A program made the position numbers and the translations under genes. From contig JAEXBA010000071.1 of NCBI GenBank assembly GCA_023457935.1, positions 1 through 38,077 of the forward strand: a DNA stretch of 38,077 bases, read 5' to 3'. Each line of letters begins with the position of its first letter. The stretch's first letter is position 1. Shown here piece by piece: positions 22,954 through 31,067 of the stretch. Source of the DNA: Bacteroidota bacterium (GTDB lineage Bacteria; Bacteroidota; Bacteroidia; Flavobacteriales; Weeksellaceae). Below the pieces are notes generated by a model. It did not search any database, was not told the origin of the DNA, and was given only the letters and a program-made list of their open reading frames with translations.

Positions 22954-24024
22954 GTGAAATTTTCTGAATTTCTCAAAAAAGATAGAGATAATCTGTTAAT
23001 TCGGGTTATCTCATTTTTTTGGATTCTTTCCAAGTTATGGATTCAAAACGCATGGCTTCCCAGCAGAACCACTCCCACTGTTCCATTAATACCGGACATT
23101 GGAAATGCAGGGGATTTAATATTGGTTTCAAATATTATTTCAATCAGTCTTCTGTTTTTTTTAATGTTCAATGTAAAAAGATGGGCAGTTTTATTCGTCA
23201 TTTTATGTGAATTCATCAGCATAATTTGCGACTACCTTTTTTTACAGCCCTGGGAATATATTTACCTTGTTATCTTTTTTGTCCATTACGTTTATTGGAG
23301 TAATACGTATAAAAGAAATTTTATCATTCAGCTGTTTATAGCGTCTGTCTATATCTTCAGTGGCCTGCACAAGCTTGACCGTATTTTTCTCACCACAGTG
23401 TGGAACCGCATTTTTCTGAATGAATATTTTGGAATTGCTCAGGAAACAGTTTTGCAGTACAAACTTTTTTTTCTGGGCCTGATTATACCTTTCATTGAGA
23501 TTGCCATCGGAATATTTTTTCTGATTTCAAAATTTTCCAGAACTGCGGGTTATTTTATTGTTATAACCCATGTTGTAATCCTACTGATGGTTGATCCTTT
23601 AGGATTAAAAGCCAATTCCGTCATTTGGATATGGAACACCGCAATGATCGCAGTGATTTTGTATCTGCTATGGAAAAAGTATAATCCGGTGAGAATTAAT
23701 GTATTCTGGTATGCAGCCATTTTTGCAGCGCCACTTCTGACATTCTTTCTTGGAAGTACATCATATCTCACGTTCAATCTTTTCACGGGAAAAAATGATC
23801 AGGTTTATATTCACAGCAAAGACAAGTTCCCACCGGAATATCAAGCTGCAGAACTTCCCCTTTCCGAAAAACCGTACCGATATTATATCAACTTACAGGA
23901 AGTCGTAATGGGTGAAACCGGTTTGCCGCCAACGCCTGAAGAATGGTATCAGAAGCGGATGATCCAGCAGTTTAAGCAAAAGTTTCGGGAAAGCAGAATC
24001 ATTGTAGTTCCGCCGCCAAATTAA
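22954..24024 (+). CDS. Polytopic membrane protein inserted between infC and rpmI
   Basis: 356 residues with about 8-9 transmembrane segments between residues 15 and 275, followed by an ~80-residue soluble tail. It starts at GTG 13 nt after infC. Features such as WILSKLWIQNAW, YIFSGLHKLD and helix-linked His recall HTTM or DoxX-like membrane proteins, but I cannot assign the family. It is AT-richer than thrS and infC and separates infC from rpmI, which are normally adjacent. Transfer into the operon is the simplest reading. Function unknown. Confidence 0.75.
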   Translation: MKFSEFLKKDRDNLLIRVISFFWILSKLWIQNAWLPSRTTPTVPLIPDIGNAGDLILVSNIISISLLFFLMFNVKRWAVLFVILCEFISIICDYLFLQPWEYIYLVIFFVHYVYWSNTYKRNFIIQLFIASVYIFSGLHKLDRIFLTTVWNRIFLNEYFGIAQETVLQYKLFFLGLIIPFIEIAIGIFFLISKFSRTAGYFIVITHVVILLMVDPLGLKANSVIWIWNTAMIAVILYLLWKKYNPVRINVFWYAAIFAAPLLTFFLGSTSYLTFNLFTGKNDQVYIHSKDKFPPEYQAAELPLSEKPYRYYINLQEVVMGETGLPPTPEEWYQKRMIQQFKQKFRESRIIVVPPPN

Positions 24025-24061
24025 ATTAGGCAGACTATTAATACATTCGATATTTTTTTTG

Positions 24062-24069
24062 TACTTTTG
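24062..24069 (+). promoter_or_regulatory. -7 box of rpmI-rplT
   Basis: TACTTTTG, exact TAnnTTTG match, 35 nt before rpmI. It gives the ribosomal protein genes their own promoter downstream of the inserted membrane gene. Confidence 0.6.
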
Positions 24070-24104
24070 CAAACTCATATTGATAACAAACAAAAAGCAG
24101 AACA

Positions 24105-24302
24105 ATGCCAAAATTAAAAACGAAATCAGGTGCTAAAAAGCGTTTTGCTCTTACCGGAACAGGAAAGATCAAAAGAAAAAATGCTTACAAAAGCCACATT
24201 CTGACGAAAAAAGAAACGAAGCAGAAGAGAAATCTTACGCAGACTTCTTACGTTGCAACAGTGGACGAAAAAAGCGTTAAGCGTCAGTTAGCAATCAAGT
24301 AG
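24105..24302 (+). CDS. rpmI: 50S ribosomal protein bL35
   Basis: 65-residue, very basic bL35 with the family start MPKLKTKSGAKKRF. Structural protein of the large subunit. ATG start; promoter at 24062. Followed after 122 nt by rplT. Confidence 0.96.
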   Translation: MPKLKTKSGAKKRFALTGTGKIKRKNAYKSHILTKKETKQKRNLTQTSYVATVDEKSVKRQLAIK

Positions 24303-24424
24303 TTTTTATAAATCCATATCCGGTTTATAAGAATTCAGAAAACAATTCAAAATTTTAACCCTGACCTGGAGCCCACAAGAGTGCTGAAACATTGCACCGC
24401 ACAGTTCAAAAAAACAATTAAATT
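24303..24424 (+). ncRNA. Structured leader before rplT (candidate bL20-responsive element)
   Basis: The 122-nt gap is long for an rpmI-rplT pair. Two hairpins are visible: AGC(CC)AC-AAGA-GTGCT at 24370-24385, with CC bulged, and a second formed by TGAA (24385-24388) with TTCA (24405-24408) that encloses TGC-ACC-GCA (24393-24401). In other bacteria bL20 binds a leader that mimics 23S rRNA and represses its own operon. Such a role here is inference; I cannot name a known family for it. Confidence 0.45.
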
Positions 24425-24769
24425 ATGCCAAGATCAGTAAATGCAGTTGCTTCCAGAGCACGCAGAAAAAAAGTAATGAAGCAGGCTAAAGGTTTTTTCG
24501 GAAGAAGAAAAAACGTTTGGACCGTTGCTAAAAACGCCGTGGAAAAAGCGATGCAATACGCTTACCGCGGTAGAAAAGAGAAGAAAAGAAACTTCAGAGC
24601 TCTTTGGGTAACACGTATCAACGCGGGAGCCAGAGAACACGGAATGTCTTACTCTCAGTTTATGGGAGCTCTTAAGAAAAACAACATCGAGCTTAACAGA
24701 AAAGTACTTGCAGACCTTGCAATGAACCACCCTGAAGCTTTCAAAGCTGTTGTAGATCAAGTAAAATAA
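24425..24769 (+). CDS. rplT: 50S ribosomal protein bL20
   Basis: 114-residue, basic bL20 (MPRSVNAVASRARRKK, then GFFGRRKNVWTVAK). Early 50S assembly protein and, in many bacteria, a translational repressor. Terminator follows. Confidence 0.96.
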   Translation: MPRSVNAVASRARRKKVMKQAKGFFGRRKNVWTVAKNAVEKAMQYAYRGRKEKKRNFRALWVTRINAGAREHGMSYSQFMGALKKNNIELNRKVLADLAMNHPEAFKAVVDQVK

Positions 24770-24791
24770 GTAGAATTTTTGTTATCAATAT

Positions 24792-24820
24792 AAATCCTGA
24801 ACTTCGGTTCAGGATTTTTT
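24792..24820 (+). terminator. Terminator of rplT
   Basis: 11-bp stem AAATCCTGAAC / GTTCAGGATTT on a TTCG tetraloop, then T-run. Confidence 0.9.
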
Positions 24821-24821
24821 G

Positions 24822-24829
24822 TATTTTTG
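24822..24829 (+). promoter_or_regulatory. -7 box of the M28 peptidase gene
   Basis: TATTTTTG, exact TAnnTTTG match, 22 nt before the ATG, directly after the rplT terminator. Confidence 0.5.
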
Positions 24830-24851
24830 GCACCATCAATTTTGATTCTGA

Positions 24852-26024
24852 ATGAAAAAGATATTTATCCTCTCTTCACTGATTCTGTCCACTGTTTTCT
24901 CTGCTCAGACGCTGATTCCGGCTTATCAGACGCGCGCGAATTCGGTTTCCCAAACCAACCTCAACAACGGCCTGCAGGAATTTGTAAATCTTGGGGTAAA
25001 AACAACCGGCAATGCCAACAATAATAACGCCTTCGTCTGGCTGCAGACGAAGTATGCCTCGTTTGGCTATACCGCTTCCCAAATGAGTGAAGATATCTTT
25101 ACATACAACGGAAACCAGTCCAAAAATCTTATTGTTACCAAAACAGGAACCACTTATCCCAATACTTTCGTAATTGTGTGCAGTCATTATGATACCAAGA
25201 ATGGTGTAGGCGCAAACGACAACGGAAGCGGAACCAATACGCTGCTTGAAATTGCAAGGATTCTGAAAAATGTTGCGACAGAATATTCCATAAAATTCAT
25301 TCATTTTTCCGGCGAAGAACAGGGTTTGGTCGGCAGCAACCATTATGTTAACAATGTTGTGAATGCCACTTCCCCGAAAATGGACATACGGGTGGTTTTC
25401 AATATTGATCAGGTTGGAGGAAGAGCCGGCCAGAACTTAAATTCAATCGTTTGTGAGCGAGATACAAACAACAATCCGCCCACCAACAATGCAGCTTCTT
25501 CGGTAATAACTCAGGAACTTATGAACTGTGTTTCGCTGTATTCTCCTCTAACACCTACGTTATCCTACGCCTACGCATCAGACTACATTCCTTTTCAAAA
25601 CAATAATGAAGTAATTACCGGTTTTTACGAACAGAACGGAAGCTCCAACCCTCATCCACACACCGTAAGCGACATTATTTCGAACATGGATCCGGTTTAC
25701 CTGTACAACGTGACAAAGGCAGCAACCGGAGCCGTTCAGCATTTTGCAGTAGCTTCTTCCGTCCTCTCAACGGATGAATCCAACATCAGTTCGGAACTGG
25801 GATTTACTGTTTCTCCCAGTCCGGCCAGGGAAATAATTGAGCTGACAGTTAATAAAAAAATAAAAGATTTCACTTTTACAGTAACCGATATGAGCGGAAA
25901 GCTGGTGAAAAAAGTGCAGAATAAAAAAAGCATCAGCGTGGCTGATTTGCCGAACGGAACTTATATCGGATCATTGGAATCTGAGGAAAAACAGTCCAGT
26001 TTAAAGTTTATAGTGAAGCATTGA
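24852..26024 (+). CDS. Secreted M28-family zinc aminopeptidase, T9SS cargo
   Basis: 390 residues. Signal peptide 1-18 (ends VFSAQ). M28 peptidase domain: zinc ligands H112 and D114 (SHYDTKN), D123 (GANDNGSGTN), the catalytic pair E155/E156 (SGEEQGLVG), D186 (NIDQVGG), and a final His near HPHTVSD. C-terminal T9SS sorting domain (VSPSPAREIIELTV ... NGTYIGSLESE ... IVKH), slightly unusual as it ends KFIVKH. It probably trims peptides outside the cell, complementing the reprolysin-like protease at 15069. Own promoter and terminator. Confidence 0.9.
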   Translation: MKKIFILSSLILSTVFSAQTLIPAYQTRANSVSQTNLNNGLQEFVNLGVKTTGNANNNNAFVWLQTKYASFGYTASQMSEDIFTYNGNQSKNLIVTKTGTTYPNTFVIVCSHYDTKNGVGANDNGSGTNTLLEIARILKNVATEYSIKFIHFSGEEQGLVGSNHYVNNVVNATSPKMDIRVVFNIDQVGGRAGQNLNSIVCERDTNNNPPTNNAASSVITQELMNCVSLYSPLTPTLSYAYASDYIPFQNNNEVITGFYEQNGSSNPHPHTVSDIISNMDPVYLYNVTKAATGAVQHFAVASSVLSTDESNISSELGFTVSPSPAREIIELTVNKKIKDFTFTVTDMSGKLVKKVQNKKSISVADLPNGTYIGSLESEEKQSSLKFIVKH

Positions 26025-26057
26025 TTTTTTACAATTATCCAAACTTTTTACAAGATC

Positions 26058-26090
26058 AAAAAAATCCTTCAGCCGTTGAAGGATTTTTTT
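26058..26090 (+). terminator. Terminator of the M28 peptidase gene
   Basis: A-tract, ATCCTTCA / TGAAGGAT stem, 5-nt loop, T-run of 7. Confidence 0.88.
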
Positions 26091-26114
26091 GTAAATTACC
26101 CTAAATACTGATTT

Positions 26115-26669
26115 ATGCACAAATTCCTACTTTTTCTCGTTTTTGTTTTTCTGATTCCTTTAAGCTGCAACGATACTTCCAGACTGGAGAAACGCGAACA
26201 GATTCTTGCAGAAAAAGAACAGCGTTTTGCCTTGAAAGAAGCCGAATACCTGGATCTTCTGAAAATGCGCGACAGTATCATGAGCAAAAAAGATACGCTG
26301 ATTGATGATAAAAACTGGCCCTCAACCATCGCAGGAAAATGGAACGGAAAAATCATCTGCAAGGAATCAAGCTGCTCGGATTACGCTGTAGGCGATCTGC
26401 GTAACGATACCTGGGAATTCGTGAGCGATTCACTAAACAAATCAGTGAATGTCTATAATATCAATAATCAACTCGTCCGTACCTATTCTGCGAAGATGGA
26501 AAATGAGGAAATAAAGCTAAATTTTCACAGCGATTCCACTTCGGCAAAAAAAGTGGAAATGAATGTCGTCCTGAACAGCTTCTCACCAAAGAAAATACAG
26601 GGAAACCGCACGGTAAGTGTTAACAGTAACTGCTCTGCCTCGTTTACGGTAGAACTCAGCAGACCTTAA
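26115..26669 (+). CDS. Lipoprotein with coiled-coil stalk
   Basis: 184 residues. Lipobox IPLSC (C18), then a ~45-residue coiled coil (LEKREQILAEKEQRFALKE), then a beta-rich domain with two Cys in CKESSCSD. I do not recognise the family; the arrangement suggests a stalk holding a small sensor or binding domain at the outer membrane. The start is ATG; the antiporter gene begins 9 nt past the stop, so the two may be cotranscribed. Confidence 0.7.
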   Translation: MHKFLLFLVFVFLIPLSCNDTSRLEKREQILAEKEQRFALKEAEYLDLLKMRDSIMSKKDTLIDDKNWPSTIAGKWNGKIICKESSCSDYAVGDLRNDTWEFVSDSLNKSVNVYNINNQLVRTYSAKMENEEIKLNFHSDSTSAKKVEMNVVLNSFSPKKIQGNRTVSVNSNCSASFTVELSRP

Positions 26670-26678
26670 TTCAGCAAT

Positions 26679-28802
26679 ATGTTTTTAGCAGGCCTACACA
26701 GTCTCACGCTTCCCATTGAGGATCCGGTTCTGAAATTTTTCCTTGTTCTGGTCATCATTCTGGGTGCGCCTCTCCTACTGAACAAAATAAAAGTTCCGCA
26801 TCTTTTGGGACTGATTGTTGCCGGAGCCATTGTCGGTCCGAACGGTTTCGGACTGCTTTCGCGGGACAGCAGTATTGTAGTTACAGGCACAACCGGACTG
26901 CTCTACATCATGTTTCTTGCCGGTCTGGAAATCGATCTTGGCGAGTTCAAAAAAAATAAATGGAAAAGTCTGGGATACGGCTTTATCACCTTCATTATAC
27001 CTTTTGTTCTGGGTTATGTAGGTTCGCATTACATTCTTGATTTCAATATTCTTACTTCGGTACTTTTTGCGAGTTTATTCTCTTCGCAAACTTTAATCAC
27101 ATATCCGATGGTAAGCAAAATGGGAATTGCCAAAAACAGTGCAGTAAACATAACTGTCGGTGGAACGATGATCACCGATGTAGCAACACTATTGGTTCTT
27201 GCAGCCGTCGTCGGAATGGTTCAGGGCGATGTTTCCACAGGATTTTGGGTGAAACTCTCCGGCTCCGTTGTAGTTTTCAGTTTGGTGGTTTTGCTTGGCT
27301 TTCCGATTATCGGACGGTGGTTTTTCAAAAAAGTAACCGATAAGATTTCACAGTACATCTTCGTTCTTGTTATGATTTACATGGCTTCCGTACTTGCAGA
27401 AATCGCAGGAATTGAAGCCATTATCGGAGCATTCTTTGCCGGACTTGCCTTGAACAAACTCATTCCCCATTCATCTACACTGATGAACAGAATTGATTTT
27501 GTAGGAAACGCCATATTTATTCCGTTTTTCCTGATCAGTGTCGGAATGCTGATTGATTTTACAATTTTCTATAAAAGCTCGGAGACACTTATTGTGGCCG
27601 CCATTATGGTCGTTTCATCGATTGGTGGAAAATATCTGGCATCGAAGATTTCGCAAAGAATTTTCGGATGGACAAAAAATGAAGGTCAGCTCGTTTTTGG
27701 TTTGAGTACGGCTTCAGCAGCCGCCACACTGGCAACCGTAATGGTTGGTTATAACATTATTATTTCCGAAAACGAAATTGGTGAACCTGTACGTTTGCTG
27801 AACGAACATGTGTTGAACGGAAGTATTCTCCTGATTCTGATTTCCTGTACAATTGCTTCATTCGTTACACAGTCCAGCGGGCAGAAAATACTGGAATCAG
27901 ACAATGAAAATGCAATTTCAGGTGAAAGTGCGGATGCAGAAAACATTCTTCTTGCCATCAGCAACGAAAATCTGGCAGATAAAATGGTGAATCTGAGCTT
28001 ACTGATTAAAGACCATCACAATAAAGACGGTATTTTCGCACTGAATATCATCAACGAAGACAAAAACGAATCCTCGGTAAAGAATGCCGAAAAAATAATG
28101 AAGATTTCGTCTGATACCGCGTCTGCTGCAGATGTTGTCCTCACGCCAATCAAACGGTACGATAACGACGTGATCACCGGAATCAGCAATGTCATCAAGG
28201 AAAAGGAAATTTCGGATTTGCTGATCGGCGTGGATCCCGACAAAGGCTTTTCACCGTCAATGGTGTATAATGTCTATAACGGTTACCTTCACAATGAGCA
28301 GATTAACGTACTGCTGTATCATGCTGTACAGCCTGTGGCAACAGTAAAAAAATATATGGTGATGATTCCGGATCAGGCACATCAGGAAGCCGGATTTTTC
28401 CATGCACTGGTAAAAATCTGGAATTTAGGCCGCAATTCAGGGGCAACCATGCGTTTCTACGCTCCGGAAAAGATCATCAAACTTCTGGAAACAATTCATA
28501 AAAAAGCCAATATCGAGGCCGAATTCATTATTATGGAATCGTGGAATAACGCAGAAAATACAGCGAAGAAAATTGACGATGATGAAGGTCTAATTATGCT
28601 GATGGCAAAACGAGGTATGATTTCCTATTTCCCTAAAATGCGTTATGTGCCGGATGTTCTGAATGAATTTTTGCGTGAAAGAAATTACCTGCTTATTTAT
28701 CCGTTCACTTCTACCGGCGACAGCAACAGCAGTCTGCGTACTTACAGAAGCTATGATGATTTCTCGGAAATCAGTAATATTATCAAGAAAATTTTCAAAT
28801 AA
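26679..28802 (+). CDS. CPA2-family cation/proton antiporter with USP-like C-terminal region
   Basis: 707 residues. Residues 1-410 hold about 12 membrane helices with family features: HLLGLIVAGAIVGPNG, MFLAGLEIDLGEF, and LAEIAGIEAIIGAFFAGL. Exchange of Na+ or K+ for H+ is expected. Residues ~420-700 are soluble and look like two universal-stress-protein-like domains in tandem (ILLAISNENLADK ... VVLTP and KYMVMIPDQAHQE ... LLIYP), a plausible nucleotide-responsive gate. The ion is not predictable. It follows a lipoprotein gene after 9 nt and ends within a terminator. Confidence 0.9.
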   Translation: MFLAGLHSLTLPIEDPVLKFFLVLVIILGAPLLLNKIKVPHLLGLIVAGAIVGPNGFGLLSRDSSIVVTGTTGLLYIMFLAGLEIDLGEFKKNKWKSLGYGFITFIIPFVLGYVGSHYILDFNILTSVLFASLFSSQTLITYPMVSKMGIAKNSAVNITVGGTMITDVATLLVLAAVVGMVQGDVSTGFWVKLSGSVVVFSLVVLLGFPIIGRWFFKKVTDKISQYIFVLVMIYMASVLAEIAGIEAIIGAFFAGLALNKLIPHSSTLMNRIDFVGNAIFIPFFLISVGMLIDFTIFYKSSETLIVAAIMVVSSIGGKYLASKISQRIFGWTKNEGQLVFGLSTASAAATLATVMVGYNIIISENEIGEPVRLLNEHVLNGSILLILISCTIASFVTQSSGQKILESDNENAISGESADAENILLAISNENLADKMVNLSLLIKDHHNKDGIFALNIINEDKNESSVKNAEKIMKISSDTASAADVVLTPIKRYDNDVITGISNVIKEKEISDLLIGVDPDKGFSPSMVYNVYNGYLHNEQINVLLYHAVQPVATVKKYMVMIPDQAHQEAGFFHALVKIWNLGRNSGATMRFYAPEKIIKLLETIHKKANIEAEFIIMESWNNAENTAKKIDDDEGLIMLMAKRGMISYFPKMRYVPDVLNEFLRERNYLLIYPFTSTGDSNSSLRTYRSYDDFSEISNIIKKIFK

Positions 28803-28833
28803 AATAAATCCTGAGTTTCTCAGGATTTATTTT
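28801..28833. terminator. Bidirectional terminator overlapping two stop codons
   Basis: A perfect 15-bp stem (28801-28815 with 28819-28833) on a 3-nt loop. The left arm begins inside the antiporter stop codon, and the right arm contains the last codons and stop of the leftward coiled-coil gene. Confidence 0.88.
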
Positions 28834-29287
28834 CTTGTGCGGCAAGCGCTTCACGGTATTTTTTCTGGAAAATAAGGATTTCGTCATCAATCTTTTTTAT
28901 TTCCTGCGGAATTTTTATCTGCTCCGCTTTCAGGCGTTTGATTTTACCTTCTGTTATTTCCGCATCTTCACTGTTCTTTTCCTTTAGAAGTGTTTTCTCC
29001 AGCTTTTCCAAAGTAGAAACATTTTTAGTTTTACTTTTCTCCAGTTTCTCCTTCTTTAAGAACAGAAGTTCCAGATGATCAGACAGATACTTTGCATTAC
29101 TGTTATTTTCTTTGCTTTCATCGGCACTCCTTTTCATGGAACTGAGTGCATCAACAGCGTGCTGGTTGCTTACTGCCGCTCTGTATCTTTCTGTATTGAT
29201 TCTCTGATTTTCCGCAGAATTAATTTGTGAAGAAGCCGTACCGGAAACAAACAGAGCAATCATTAAAAACGGTAACTTTTTCATCAT
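28820..29287 (-). CDS. Secreted coiled-coil hypothetical protein
   Basis: 155 residues. N-terminal signal peptide (MKKLPFLMIALFVSGTASSQ) followed by a nearly all-helical, lysine/glutamate-rich coiled coil. No known domain. The ATG overlaps the stop of the upstream glycosyltransferase gene (ATGA); the second ATG, one codon later, begins a more typical signal peptide. It may help in surface glycan assembly, judged from the neighbours only. Confidence 0.65.
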   Translation of the reverse strand: MMKKLPFLMIALFVSGTASSQINSAENQRINTERYRAAVSNQHAVDALSSMKRSADESKENNSNAKYLSDHLELLFLKKEKLEKSKTKNVSTLEKLEKTLLKEKNSEDAEITEGKIKRLKAEQIKIPQEIKKIDDEILIFQKKYREALAAQENKS

Positions 29288-30387
29288 TTTTTTAAAACAG
29301 AAAGGTACGAATTCATAAGCTCGGAAGCAATTTTTTCATCAGTAAAATGATTTTGTACGTATGCTGAACCGGCTTCTGCCCGACGGTTGCGTTCTGCTTT
29401 ATTTTCCCAAAGATGAAGAATTTTCGATCGTATATCGTTGGAATTTTCAGGATTTACATACACAGCGCCAGGTCCGCCCGCTTCAGGAAGACTGCTGATA
29501 TTTCCGGCAACTACAGGCGTTCCGGAAAAAAGCGACTCTATAATTGGAATACCGAAACCTTCAAACTGACTTACATACACAGAAAAGTCGGCCAAACGGT
29601 AAAGCGCAGCAAGTTCATGCATTGAAACACCTTCCAGAAACTGTACGTCAACTTTATTTTTCTTCAGAAACTTCTGAATTTTAGTGTAATATTTCTTCTG
29701 ATTCTTACCGACTACAACCAAAGCAACGTTCGTGTCTTTCAATGCCTGAACAACACGCAGCAGGTTCTTTCTTTCCTCAACTGTTCCGACACTCAGAATA
29801 AACCTTTCGGGAAGTTTAAATTTTGATTTTGTCTGCTGTAAGAAATCATCCGATAATTTTTCTTTGAAACTCTTATGGCAGCCCTGGTAAACAACACGGA
29901 TTTTACTTTCAGGAACCTTTAGAAACTTAATAATATCGCGTTTCGTCTGTTCAGATATAGCGATAATCAAATCAGCATTTTCGGCAGCTTTTTTAAACTT
30001 CCAGAAATGAATTTTCCTGTCGAACCACGAGTAATATTTTGGATAACGGATAAAAATTAAATCATGAATAGTGACAATCTTTTTAACCGGTTTTTTATTC
30101 CATTTCAAAGGCAGTTCACCGGAAAGTCCGTGAAAAATATCAGCGTCCAGATTCTGTGCTTCTTTACCCAGACTCAACTGTCTGGCAAATTTTCCCGACG
30201 AAGTTTTTACATATGAAACATTTGGTAAATCCTGAACTTCACTTCCCTTTTCAGATTCATTTTTATTCAGCAGAAAGTATTCGTTTTCTGGAAATGCATT
30301 AGCCAGAATTCTCACCAAATCACGGGAATAATTGCCCAGCCCGGACGAATTATGGAAAAAGCGCTTAGCGTCGTAGGCAATTTTCAT
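29284..30387 (-). CDS. GT4-type glycosyltransferase
   Basis: 367 residues, GT-B fold retaining glycosyltransferase. Donor-binding motifs: SVGTVEERKNLLRVVQAL and the EX7E-like run QFEGFGIPIIESLFSGTPVV. The N-terminus (MKIAYDAKRFFHNSSGLGNY) matches family 1/4 enzymes. Likely transfers a sugar to lipopolysaccharide or another surface glycan. The start overlaps the stop of the upstream GT32 gene by ATGA, so they are coupled. Confidence 0.88.
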   Translation of the reverse strand: MKIAYDAKRFFHNSSGLGNYSRDLVRILANAFPENEYFLLNKNESEKGSEVQDLPNVSYVKTSSGKFARQLSLGKEAQNLDADIFHGLSGELPLKWNKKPVKKIVTIHDLIFIRYPKYYSWFDRKIHFWKFKKAAENADLIIAISEQTKRDIIKFLKVPESKIRVVYQGCHKSFKEKLSDDFLQQTKSKFKLPERFILSVGTVEERKNLLRVVQALKDTNVALVVVGKNQKKYYTKIQKFLKKNKVDVQFLEGVSMHELAALYRLADFSVYVSQFEGFGIPIIESLFSGTPVVAGNISSLPEAGGPGAVYVNPENSNDIRSKILHLWENKAERNRRAEAGSAYVQNHFTDEKIASELMNSYLSVLKK

Positions 30388-31049
30388 TCGTCAACAGGTT
30401 TGATGATATCCTGTGAATGCTGCTTTTTCTTCCAGTGTTCAGATTTGTTACCGTAAAGGAAAATCCGTCCCAGCTTGTATTTGAATTTCAGATGGCCTTC
30501 GAAATCGGTTCCCAGAAAACGGTGCGGTGTTTCCGGATTTTCTGCCAGAACTTCATTTACAGCGTCGGTATAAACCGTGGGACCTGTAGTTTTATGAACA
30601 TCATTCGGAAAACGGTGCGTCTGAATATTATCCAGAACTTTTTCGAGTGTCCGTTTTAAAAAAGGATGATTCTTGTTGGAAATTAATGCCCACTGACAGT
30701 ACAGACCAGGATTTCCTTCATGCGTCACAATAAATTCATCGTCCGGTTTCAGAAACTGATCAAGCGGTGTTTTGTCGTAACTGTCGATATCAATGTACAG
30801 TCCGCCGTATTTATAAAGCACAGCATACCGGAAGAAATCTGCTTTTGCAGCGCCTATTGTAAGACTTTTATACGCTTTCAGATATTCCGGTGGAAATTCC
30901 TTTTTAAAAAATTCAAGGATTCTGTTATCATCATAAAACTCATATTTCCAGCCGGGATTCTTCTTCTTCATCTGATGAATGTAGAATCTCGTAATCCAAG
31001 GCAGTTCCGCTGTCTTGAAGGTCTGAAATATATTTTTTGGAATCGCCAA
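30384..31049 (-). CDS. GT32-family (DXD) glycosyltransferase
   Basis: 221 residues. The N-terminus MAIPKNIFQTFK and the DXD motif in GGLYIDIDSYDKTPLD are those of the Gly_transf_sug / GT32 group, which includes Och1-type mannosyltransferases and capsule enzymes. The histidines in HEGNPG and a lysine-rich C-terminus are also typical. Substrate unknown. It follows dapD by 18 nt and overlaps the next glycosyltransferase gene, so the group reads as one operon. Confidence 0.85.
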   Translation of the reverse strand: MAIPKNIFQTFKTAELPWITRFYIHQMKKKNPGWKYEFYDDNRILEFFKKEFPPEYLKAYKSLTIGAAKADFFRYAVLYKYGGLYIDIDSYDKTPLDQFLKPDDEFIVTHEGNPGLYCQWALISNKNHPFLKRTLEKVLDNIQTHRFPNDVHKTTGPTVYTDAVNEVLAENPETPHRFLGTDFEGHLKFKYKLGRIFLYGNKSEHWKKKQHSQDIIKPVDE

Positions 31050-31067
31050 TTCTGCCGGAATTAATTC

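Noticed and set aside
24876..25343. Minus-strand 155-residue frame opposite the M28 gene
   Set aside because: Shadow of a gene with intact zinc ligands and signal peptide.
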